From: an uncultured Clostridia bacterium
GTDB taxonomy: Bacteria > Bacillota > Clostridia > Lachnospirales > Anaerotignaceae
DNA: 5,692 nt
Assembly (NCBI GenBank): GCA_958420075.1
Contig: CATZIM010000132.1
Location: 1 to 5,692 of the forward strand
Direction: 5' to 3'
Numbering within the stretch: position 1 is the first letter of the stretch; every line of letters begins with the position of its first letter. The translations under genes and the position numbers were made by a program. The notes under the pieces were generated by a model. It did no database searches and had not been told where the DNA came from. It was given only the letters and a program-made list of their open reading frames with translations. Shown piece by piece: positions 1 to 5,315 of the stretch.

Positions 1-2
1 GA

Positions 3-87
3 TGCGGATGACAGGACTTGAACCTGCACGGACGTAATGTCCACTAGAACCTGAATCTAGCGCGTCTGCCAATTCCGCCACATCCGC
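3..87 (-). tRNA. tRNA-Leu(CAG), downstream copy
   Basis: An 85-nt class II tRNA that reads CUG leucine codons. On the minus strand the acceptor stem is GCGGATG paired with CATCCGC, followed by discriminator A. The anticodon stem CTAGA/TCTAG closes the loop TTCAGGT, which gives anticodon CAG (plus-strand 51-53). The T arm has the loop TTCAAGT. The long variable arm (stem GGAC/GTCC, loop ATTAC) is the mark of leucine and serine tRNAs. CCA is not encoded: the bases after the discriminator read TC, so CCA must be added by nucleotidyltransferase. It is the second transcribed of two near-identical copies, differing from the one at 292-376 only at three variable-arm bases. Its own promoter lies at 129-157. 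Any terminator falls outside the window. Confidence 0.97.
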
Positions 88-128
88 ATATTGTACTTTT
101 TTCTATACATGTTTTTCTTTGCTTAGTT

Positions 129-157
129 AGAATACTATAAATTTATCTTCTTGTCAA
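129..157 (-). promoter_or_regulatory. Promoter of downstream tRNA-Leu
   Basis: On the minus strand there is a perfect -35 TTGACA (152-157), a 17-bp spacer and a -10 TATTCT (129-134, 4 of 6 consensus). A/T-rich tracts upstream of the -35 (158-180) look like an UP element. The -35 lies 65 bp from the tRNA 5' end, exactly as for the other tRNA-Leu copy, which supports the assignment despite the weak -10. An alternative -10, TATAGT (134-139), fits consensus better but leaves only a 12-bp spacer. Confidence 0.72.
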
Positions 158-251
158 CACTTTTTGCCAAAAAATTTTAAAGTATTTTGTATATCATGCA
201 AAACCGGGACAAAAACGTCTATTGCAGGTTGTTTTTCGTCCCACAGGAAAT

Positions 252-284
252 AAAAAAATGACTTGCATTTGCAAGTCATTTTTT
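252..284 (-). terminator. Intrinsic terminator after upstream tRNA-Leu
   Basis: A perfect inverted repeat, arms 253-266 and 271-284, with GC-containing core TGACTTGC/GCAAGTCA, a 4-nt loop and A and T tracts on either side. On the minus strand it lies 7 nt past the 3' end of the tRNA at 292-376 and ends in seven T. It would also work on the plus strand because the flanking tracts are symmetrical. It is the first clear terminator downstream of the whole ABC-F/aldolase/exporter operon. Confidence 0.9.
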
Positions 285-291
285 CTTTGGA

Positions 292-376
292 TGCGGATGA
301 CAGGACTTGAACCTGCACGGGCGCAATGCCCACTAGAACCTGAATCTAGCGCGTCTGCCAATTCCGCCACATCCGC
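292..376 (-). tRNA. tRNA-Leu(CAG), upstream copy
   Basis: An 85-nt leucine tRNA with the same acceptor, D, anticodon and T arms as the copy at 3-87. The anticodon is CAG (plus-strand 340-342) and CCA is not encoded. The variable arm reads GGGC/GCCC with loop ATTGC where the other copy has GGAC/GTCC with loop ATTAC, so one stem pair has changed from A-U to G-C. It has its own strong promoter at 418-446 and a terminator at 252-284. It may also be reached by read-through from the exporter gene that ends at 465. Confidence 0.97.
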
Positions 377-379
377 ATA

Positions 380-436
380 TCTGGTTTTGTTTCTTGCTGT
401 TTTCAGCTGACTTGGATATCATAATACAAAACCAGA
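380..436. repeat. 11-bp perfect inverted repeat around tRNA-Leu promoter
   Basis: The arms at 380-390 and 426-436 are exact reverse complements (TCTGGTTTTGT and ACAAAACCAGA), separated by 35 bases. One arm sits in the spacer between the -35 and -10 of the tRNA promoter; the other ends 4 bp before the tRNA 5' end. No T tract follows on either strand, so it is not an ordinary terminator. The whole hairpin could form only in RNA that started upstream of this promoter, such as operon read-through. The function is unknown. Confidence 0.6.
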
Positions 437-446
437 ACTTTGTCAA
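418..446 (-). promoter_or_regulatory. Strong sigma-A promoter of upstream tRNA-Leu
   Basis: On the minus strand there is a perfect -35 TTGACA (441-446), a 17-bp spacer and a -10 TATGAT (418-423, 5 of 6). Upstream lie A tracts (447-468) of the kind that bind the RNA polymerase alpha subunit; they overlap the stop codon of the exporter gene at 465-467. The predicted start is near 411, giving a leader of about 35 nt that must be trimmed to make the mature tRNA 5' end. Confidence 0.85.
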
Positions 447-464
447 CACTTTTTTCAAATTTTT

Positions 465-1049
465 TTAACAAAACAGTGGAACCAGCACCGGCATGGCCAA
501 AGTGCAGATAACACCGCTGACAAAAGCCAGTATGGCTGTCTTGCTGTCTGTATACTTACTCAAAAGAGGCAATGTGGTATCCATAGCTGTTGCGCCTGCG
601 GGAGCAATGGCTGTATAAACGTTTCTGCCTGCCAATACAGGCACCAGCAGAAAAGTCAGCACTTCCCGGAACACATTGGATAGGAAGGAAATGGTGCCGC
701 CAATGGGATTGCCTGCCTCTGTCATGAGGATACCGGACAGGCTGTACCAGCCTAAACCAGAAGTAATGGCCAACCCTTCTTTCAAATCCATACGCAGGAT
801 CATAGCGCAGACTGCGCCCCCTGCCAGAGAGCCCAGAATGACCCCCAGAGGAATCACCAGTATCCGCAGACCCATCCGGCGAATCTGCCCGAATACTTCC
901 CGGTTCACGCCCATATCAATGCCCACGGAAAAAAGCAGGATCAGCAGCATATAAGAAGATGCCGTATCCAGAAACCCGCTGACGTTTTCCGGCATGACAA
1001 CACCTGCACCGATGCCCAGCACAAGGGCAATGAGAATCGCTTTGCTCAT
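465..1049 (-). CDS. lysO: LysO-type lysine exporter, C-terminal half
   Basis: A 194-residue membrane protein matching the C-terminal two thirds of E. coli LysO (YbjE; Lys_export family), which exports lysine and its toxic analogue thialysine across the inner membrane. The match rests on the block GLGWYSLSGILMTE (98-111), then FRE with E129, then GATAMDTTLP (152-161) with D157. E129 and D157 line up with E. coli E233 and D261, the membrane acidic residues I recall as essential for transport, and their 28-residue spacing is the same. About five to six hydrophobic segments are visible (near 3-19, 30-46, 61-86, 96-110, 120-140, 172-193). The start ATG overlaps the stop of the N-terminal half as ATGA and is preceded by AAAGGGGG, so the halves are probably translated together and form one transporter. 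It is the last protein gene of the operon. The transported substrate is inferred from the family. Confidence 0.9.
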   Translation of the reverse strand: MSKAILIALVLGIGAGVVMPENVSGFLDTASSYMLLILLFSVGIDMGVNREVFGQIRRMGLRILVIPLGVILGSLAGGAVCAMILRMDLKEGLAITSGLGWYSLSGILMTEAGNPIGGTISFLSNVFREVLTFLLVPVLAGRNVYTAIAPAGATAMDTTLPLLSKYTDSKTAILAFVSGVICTLAMPVLVPLFC

Positions 1050-1327
1050 TCATTTGCCCCCTTTCGTAAAAATACCTTTGTCAGCAGATACACCACCACA
1101 ATGGAGCCAATAACCGCCAAAACCGCATACAACAAAGCCTTGCCGCCCAAAGACGGCAAAGCCTGTATGATGTCACCATTTCTGCCGATGCTGACGCCCA
1201 TACAGAAAATGAGCAGCATCAGCCAAACAGTCTGCAGTTTGGCGTTGATCTTCAGTCCTTTTTCTTTGAGGATGCCGCGGAAGCCCACAACAAACCCCAA
1301 AGCCAGTACAATAAATATCTTCGCCAT
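1046..1327 (-). CDS. lysO: LysO-type lysine exporter, N-terminal half
   Basis: A 93-residue membrane protein matching the first 90 or so residues of E. coli LysO. It has three hydrophobic segments (about 2-18, 33-48, 63-86), with LQTVWLMLLIFCMGVSIG (31-48) matching the second helix of LysO. E. coli LysO is a single chain of about 299 residues; here 93 plus 194 gives almost the same total, so this is a split gene rather than a truncation. The end is not a frameshift scar: the next reading frame begins with its own ATG and strong ribosome binding site. The start ATG lies 5 nt past the aldolase stop. Its ribosome binding site is weak (AGG about 10 nt upstream, inside the aldolase gene), which suggests translational coupling. 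It presumably works only together with the C-terminal half. Confidence 0.86.
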   Translation of the reverse strand: MAKIFIVLALGFVVGFRGILKEKGLKINAKLQTVWLMLLIFCMGVSIGRNGDIIQALPSLGGKALLYAVLAVIGSIVVVYLLTKVFLRKGANE

Positions 1328-1332
1328 AAGTC

Positions 1333-2364
1333 TTATACCTGTTTCATCAGATCGACCACTTTGTCGATTTCTTCTCTTGTAACATATTTATGAGTTGCAA
1401 AACGCATGATGCCGTTGTCTTCACCGTTGATGATAACATCGTGTTTTGCCATATAGTCCACCAATTCCGCAGAGGACAGGGGATAATCTTTCAAACGGAA
1501 AAATACCATATTGATCTGCTGTCTTTCTTTATAAACTTCCAGACCTTTCACACCGCAAAGGGCTTCTGCCATATATTTGGCGTTGTCATGGTCTTCCTGC
1601 AGGCGTTTAGACATCACATTCAGCGCGATTTTGCCTGCTGCCGCAAGAATACCTACCTGACGCATACCGCCGCCGATGATTTTACGTTTTCTTCTGGCAA
1701 CGGCAATGAATTCCTTGCTGCCCACCAGTACAGAGCCTACAGGTGCGCACAGCCCTTTAGACAGGCAAACGGAAACGCTGTCCGCATACTGCGCGATTTC
1801 TTTTGCTTCTACGCCCAGAACAGTAGCTGCGTTGAAAATACGTGCACCGTCCAGATGGATAGGCAGGTGGTATTTGTCTGCCAGTTCTCTTACGTTCTTC
1901 ATGTATTCCAGACTTCTTACCTGACCATCGGAATCGGCATTTTCATAAGAAATCAGGGCTGTTTTGGGCTGATGAATGTCGTCAGGGTCTTTACGGATAT
2001 ATTTTTCGATGATATCCAGAGGCATTTCCCCATTCACATTCTGAACAGTACGCAGCTGTGCACCTGCAATGATGGCAGCCGCACCTGCTTCATGTGCTAC
2101 GATATGGCAGTTATCGGGCAGAATCACTTCTTCCCCACGGTTTACATGGGTAAACAGTGCCAGCTGATTGCTCATAACGCCACTAGGTACAAACAGACCA
2201 GCTTCCTTGCCCATGATTTCCGCTGCCAGTGCTTCCAGTTCGTTTACGGTCTGGTCATCGCCATAAACGTCATCACCTACAACAGCTTCATACATGGCTT
2301 TACGCATTTCCTCGGTGGGCACCGTAACGGTGTCGCTTCTCAAATCGATTTTTCCGTTAATCAT
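1333..2364 (-). CDS. ltaE: Low-specificity L-threonine aldolase family enzyme
   Basis: A 343-residue cytoplasmic PLP enzyme, full length for the family, which cleaves L-threonine or L-allo-threonine to glycine and acetaldehyde. The N-terminal signature IDLRSDTVTVPT (6-17) and GDDVYGDD (30-37) are typical. SGVMSN (61-66) should bind cofactor phosphate, H87 lines up with the ring-stacking H83 of E. coli LtaE, HLDGARIFN (170-178) contacts the PLP ring nitrogen through D172, and K203 in LSKGL is the Schiff-base lysine. R235 (GGGMRQ) and R321 (RFATH) are likely phosphate and carboxylate ligands. The odd point is residues 141-147, ENADSDG: the family usually has ENTHN here, so the His matching E. 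coli H126 is replaced, apparently by D144. Substrate choice may therefore differ from plain threonine. The start follows GGGGAGG, which lies in the last codons of the ABC-F gene, 5 nt away. It sits in one operon with an amino acid exporter. Confidence 0.92.
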   Translation of the reverse strand: MINGKIDLRSDTVTVPTEEMRKAMYEAVVGDDVYGDDQTVNELEALAAEIMGKEAGLFVPSGVMSNQLALFTHVNRGEEVILPDNCHIVAHEAGAAAIIAGAQLRTVQNVNGEMPLDIIEKYIRKDPDDIHQPKTALISYENADSDGQVRSLEYMKNVRELADKYHLPIHLDGARIFNAATVLGVEAKEIAQYADSVSVCLSKGLCAPVGSVLVGSKEFIAVARRKRKIIGGGMRQVGILAAAGKIALNVMSKRLQEDHDNAKYMAEALCGVKGLEVYKERQQINMVFFRLKDYPLSSAELVDYMAKHDVIINGEDNGIMRFATHKYVTREEIDKVVDLMKQV

Positions 2365-2369
2365 TCTGA

Positions 2370-3998
2370 TTACGCCTCCCCGGTCATTTTTTCTCTGATT
2401 GCGTCAATTTCTTCACTTTCAATGTATTCGTCAAAGGTCATCTGTCTGTCGATGATGCCGCCAGGCAGAATCTCGATGATTCTGTTTGCAATGGTCTGTG
2501 TAAACTGATGGTCATGGGAATCGAAAAGCAGTGTGCCTTTGTAATCCATCAGACCTTCGTTCAGTGCAGTGATGGATTCCAGATCCAGGTGGTTGGTAGG
2601 TTCATCCAGAATCATAACATTTGCGCCGCTCATCATCATTTTGCACAGCATGCAGCGTACTCTTTCCCCACCGGAAAGGACGTTTGCTTCTTTCAGAGCT
2701 TCTTCGCCGCTGAAGAGCATTCTGCCCAGCCAGCCACGGATATCCGCGTCATACTGTTCCCCTTCTTTTGCGAAAGGACGCAGCCATTCAATCAAAGAAT
2801 CGTGGCAGCCATCGAAGTATTCCGCATTGTCTTTGGGGAAGTAAGCTGTCTTTGTGGTGATACCCCATTTGAAAGTACCTTCGTCGGGTTCCAGTTCACC
2901 CATAAGGATACGGAACAGTGTAGTTCTTGCGATTTCGTCTTTGCCAACGAAAGCAACTTTGTCGTTGGGACGAATCATAAAGCTTACGTTATCCAGCACT
3001 TTTTTGCCGTCAATGGTCTTGGACAGACCTTCTACCAGCAGTACGTCATTGCCCACTTCTCTATCCTGTTTGAAGCTGCAGAAAGGATATCTTCTGGAAG
3101 AAGGTTTGATGGTATCCATCTGCAGGTTATCCAGCAGTTTTTTACGGCTGGTTGCCTGTTTTGCTTTGGAAGCGTTGGCACTGAAACGCTGGATGAATTC
3201 CTGCAATTCTTTGATTTTCTGTTCCACGCGTTTGTTCTGATCTTTCAACTGACGCTGTGTCATCTGTGTATAGCTGTACCAGAAATCGTAGTTACCAACG
3301 AACATGGTGATTTTGCCATAGTCGATGTCGGCGATGTTGGTACAAATCTTATTCAGGAAATGTCTGTCGTGGGATACGACGATAACTGTATTTTCAAAGT
3401 CCATCAGGAAGTTTTCCAGCCATTTGATAGCGTGCAGATCCAGATGGTTGGTAGGTTCGTCCAGCAGCAGAATGTCAGGATTGCCGAAGAGCGCCTGTGC
3501 CAGCAGGACTTTCACCTTCTGGGTACCTGTCAATTCTTTCATTTTTACATAATGGAATTCGTTGGTAACACCCAGACCATTCAGGAGGATTTCCGCGTTG
3601 GATTCGGCAGACCAGCCGTCCAGTTCCGCAAATTCCCCTTCCAGTTCGGATACCTTGATGCCATCTTCATCGGAAAAGTCCTCTTTTGCGTAAAGGGCTT
3701 CTTTTTCCTTCATAATGTCATAGAGACGTTTGTGGCCGTACAGAACGGTTTCCACAACTTCAAATTCGTCGAACATGAAGTGGTCCTGTTTCAGTACTGC
3801 CATACGTTCGCCGGGGGTAATGAATACAGAACCTTTGTTGGGTTCCAGTTCCCCTGCCAGTATTTTCAAAAATGTGGACTTGCCGGCACCGTTAGCACCA
3901 ATGAGTCCGTAGCAGTTGCCTTTGGTAAAGTTGATGTTCACATCATTGAACAGTACGCGTCCGCCGTACTGTAAGCTTACACCTTGTGCTGCGATCAT
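2370..3998 (-). CDS. ykpA: ABC-F family ATPase, YkpA/YbiT type
   Basis: A 542-residue soluble protein with two ABC domains in one chain and no membrane domain; this family binds the ribosomal E site and acts on translation. Domain 1 (about 1-250) has Walker A GANGAGKST (34-42), Walker B and switch ILLLDEPTNHLD (176-187) and H210. A charged linker (about 245-315), including SANASKAKQATSRKK, is the region that reaches towards the P-site tRNA. Domain 2 (about 319-530) has signature LSGGE (441-445), VMILDEPTNHLDL (461-473) and H495. Domain 2 has a degenerate P-loop, VGKDEIARTT (351-360), and domain 1 a degenerate signature, LTGTQ (156-160). The sequence follows B. subtilis YkpA as I remember it almost throughout, including PSSRRYP (299-305). 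It is the first gene of the operon, with ribosome binding site AAAGGAG about 10 nt before ATG. A housekeeping translation factor is more likely than a resistance-type ABC-F. Confidence 0.95.
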   Translation of the reverse strand: MIAAQGVSLQYGGRVLFNDVNINFTKGNCYGLIGANGAGKSTFLKILAGELEPNKGSVFITPGERMAVLKQDHFMFDEFEVVETVLYGHKRLYDIMKEKEALYAKEDFSDEDGIKVSELEGEFAELDGWSAESNAEILLNGLGVTNEFHYVKMKELTGTQKVKVLLAQALFGNPDILLLDEPTNHLDLHAIKWLENFLMDFENTVIVVSHDRHFLNKICTNIADIDYGKITMFVGNYDFWYSYTQMTQRQLKDQNKRVEQKIKELQEFIQRFSANASKAKQATSRKKLLDNLQMDTIKPSSRRYPFCSFKQDREVGNDVLLVEGLSKTIDGKKVLDNVSFMIRPNDKVAFVGKDEIARTTLFRILMGELEPDEGTFKWGITTKTAYFPKDNAEYFDGCHDSLIEWLRPFAKEGEQYDADIRGWLGRMLFSGEEALKEANVLSGGERVRCMLCKMMMSGANVMILDEPTNHLDLESITALNEGLMDYKGTLLFDSHDHQFTQTIANRIIEILPGGIIDRQMTFDEYIESEEIDAIREKMTGEA

Positions 3999-4045
3999 GT
4001 TTGTTGTTCTCCTTTTCTCTATTCTTTTTTACTCAAATCTTTCCT

Positions 4046-4051
4046 ATTATA
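4046..4051 (-). promoter_or_regulatory. -10 box of the ABC-F/aldolase/exporter operon
   Basis: A perfect TATAAT on the minus strand, 47 bp before the ABC-F start codon, in the only gap before that gene. No good -35 is seen: at 17-bp spacing the hexamer is TATATT (4069-4074), which fits poorly, so the promoter may be weak or need an activator. The leader would be about 40 nt, too short for a riboswitch or a leader-peptide attenuator. Nothing else is evident in the gap down to the terminator at 4118. Confidence 0.55.
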
Positions 4052-4117
4052 GCGCATCTGTCCCGCAAAATATAGCCCAAATCCATGTTTTTTGCATTTT
4101 TCCGGGATTTTTGCCCC

Positions 4118-4157
4118 AAAAAAAGACGGTCATGTATGTTTTTTCATACACAACCGT
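4118..4157 (-). terminator. Intrinsic terminator of the lipoprotein gene
   Basis: On the minus strand, a 13-bp stem (4145-4157 with 4126-4138) carries a six-A loop and is followed by CTTTTTTT (4118-4125). The stem includes two adjacent G-U wobble pairs that exist only in the minus-strand RNA; in plus-strand RNA they would be C/A mismatches. It begins 16 nt after the lipoprotein stop codon and separates that gene from the ABC-F operon. Confidence 0.88.
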
Positions 4158-4173
4158 TGAAAATCTTTTTTTC

Positions 4174-5055
4174 TTACGCCGCATCACTTTCGTTCATGCT
4201 GGTGATTTCCTGTTCATAATTGATGGCGCCCTGGGCTTCCGCCGGAATTTCGATGGACTGCACACCATTGAGATCGGAAATATCCATAGTCACACCGTAT
4301 TCCTGCACGGTGATGCCTGCGCTGTCTGCCTGCAATTCTTTCAGTACATTGTTTGTCACTGTCTGCAAAACATTCGCTAAATCCATATGACAGGATACTG
4401 CTTCGCCCGTATCTTCTTTGAATACGAAAGTAACGGGAACATCTGCCACGCCTTCATAATAATTTTCCGCAATGCCGCTCATACCAGCCAATTGCAGCAG
4501 CTTTCCGCCTTCCACAACGGTATAAACATCCGCTGCCGGCAATGTACCCTGGAGTGTCACCTGTTTGTTTTCTCTTGCTGTTTCCTGCCAGGTAGATGTA
4601 TGCTGCAGGAGTGTAATCATATTTTCCCGCACATCATAAATCTGTACGGAATCCAAAGCCGCGTCTTTTTCCAAAGACATTTCTGTCCACTGGTTGTTAT
4701 AATTCATAAACAGATTCACATTGGTATCTTCCGCTTCCAGATACCGCTGTGTGGAATAACTCTGTCCGCCTGCACTGTTGAGCACTTCTGTGATCTGCAT
4801 ACAGAAAGGCTCCTTGATCTGGGAAACCGTCACTTCTGTACTGTCACTGCTGTCCTGCATATTGGAAACCACATTCATCGCGCCTTTATAGCTGTTTGCT
4901 TCTTCCAGACTCTGAAGCGCCGCTGTTGCATATTCTGCGGGAGTCATCCCCGTCTGCGCTGTATTCTCCGCGTTTTCGGGTGTTCCGCAAGCCGCCAGAC
5001 AAACAACTGCTGTGGCAGCCAAACAGATTTTTGCTGCTCTGAAAAAGTTCTTCAT
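4174..5055 (-). CDS. Secreted lipoprotein of unknown function
   Basis: A 293-residue protein with a clear lipoprotein signal: MKNFFRAAK, a hydrophobic stretch (about 10-20), then lipobox LAAC with acceptor C23. It should be exported by Sec, lipidated, cut before C23 and held on the outer face of the membrane. After a short linker (24-36) the mature part (about 37-280) alternates short polar and hydrophobic stretches like a beta-rich fold, without recognisable catalytic motifs. The pattern resembles the DUF6612 / LolA-LppX-like lipoproteins of clostridia (TPAEYATAALQSLEEANSYKG at the start, a VPVTFVF strand and a VTMDISDLN strand near the end), but that placement is from memory and tentative. 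The C-terminus is acidic. The start is fixed by the signal peptide and by GGGGG 7 nt upstream. It forms its own unit, with a promoter at 5108-5136 and a terminator at 4118-4157, so neighbours give no hint of its role. Confidence 0.85.
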   Translation of the reverse strand: MKNFFRAAKICLAATAVVCLAACGTPENAENTAQTGMTPAEYATAALQSLEEANSYKGAMNVVSNMQDSSDSTEVTVSQIKEPFCMQITEVLNSAGGQSYSTQRYLEAEDTNVNLFMNYNNQWTEMSLEKDAALDSVQIYDVRENMITLLQHTSTWQETARENKQVTLQGTLPAADVYTVVEGGKLLQLAGMSGIAENYYEGVADVPVTFVFKEDTGEAVSCHMDLANVLQTVTNNVLKELQADSAGITVQEYGVTMDISDLNGVQSIEIPAEAQGAINYEQEITSMNESDAA

Positions 5056-5107
5056 TTCCTAACCCCCTATCCTACGCAATTTCTGCATGGGTATCCTTTC
5101 TGTTTTT

Positions 5108-5136
5108 ATTGTAGCGAAAAACAGTTTTCATTGCAA
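5108..5136 (-). promoter_or_regulatory. Promoter of the lipoprotein gene
   Basis: On the minus strand there is a -35 TTGCAA (5131-5136, 4 of 6), a 17-bp spacer and a -10 TACAAT (5108-5113, 5 of 6). The predicted start near 5101 leaves a leader of about 45 nt holding the GGGGG ribosome binding site. The 128 bases between this promoter and the terminator at 5265 show no gene or clear element. Confidence 0.7.
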
Positions 5137-5264
5137 GGGGAATGCCAATGTTTCAGAAAAATATAAGAATTTCGCTTCTTTCTTGTAAGATTTCCTCCAC
5201 TGACCCTCTGTTCTTCCCCAGAGAACCGCTTATTTGCTCCACTTTTTTCCTTTTTCTGACATTC

Positions 5265-5307
5265 AAAAAAAGACTGTCTGTTCCCCCCGGAAAGACAGTC
5301 TTTTTTT
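5265..5307 (-). terminator. Intrinsic terminator after the DUF58 gene
   Basis: A perfect 15-bp stem (5265-5279 with 5293-5307), extended inside by TTCC/GGAA around a CCCC loop with a single bulged base at 5280. It begins 8 nt past the DUF58 stop codon and has seven T at the minus-strand 3' end. The flanks are symmetrical, so it could stop transcription from either side. Confidence 0.93.
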
Positions 5308-5315
5308 GTTCCGTT

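Noticed and set aside
3..376. tRNA-Leu pair as an integration site of a mobile element
   Set aside because: The repeats are complete tRNA genes with promoters, and the 200 bases between them hold only a terminator and a promoter. There is no integrase or cargo.
222..410. Plus-strand frame of 62 codons between and over the tRNA genes
   Set aside because: It runs through the terminator hairpin and across the whole antisense of a tRNA gene, and has no ribosome binding site. It is a chance frame.
1046..1053. Programmed frameshift joining the two LysO halves
   Set aside because: There is no slippery heptamer at the junction, and the second half has its own ATG and strong ribosome binding site. 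Stop-start coupling explains the overlap.
1328..1345. Lysine riboswitch or T-box ahead of the exporter genes
   Set aside because: Only 5 nt separate the exporter from the aldolase gene, and the operon leader is about 40 nt, so there is no room for either element.
1390..3974. Long plus-strand frames of 372 and 488 codons opposite the aldolase and ABC-F genes
   Set aside because: They are antisense shadows of two genes identified by many conserved motifs. Their translations are rich in Phe, His, Cys and Gln and match no known family.
4020..4105. Possible 17-codon leader peptide on the minus strand before the ABC-F gene (MDLGYILRDRCAIIGKI)
   Set aside because: The frame spans the TATAAT box taken as the operon promoter, so it would not be transcribed from it. 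It has no ribosome binding site, and no attenuator hairpin follows.
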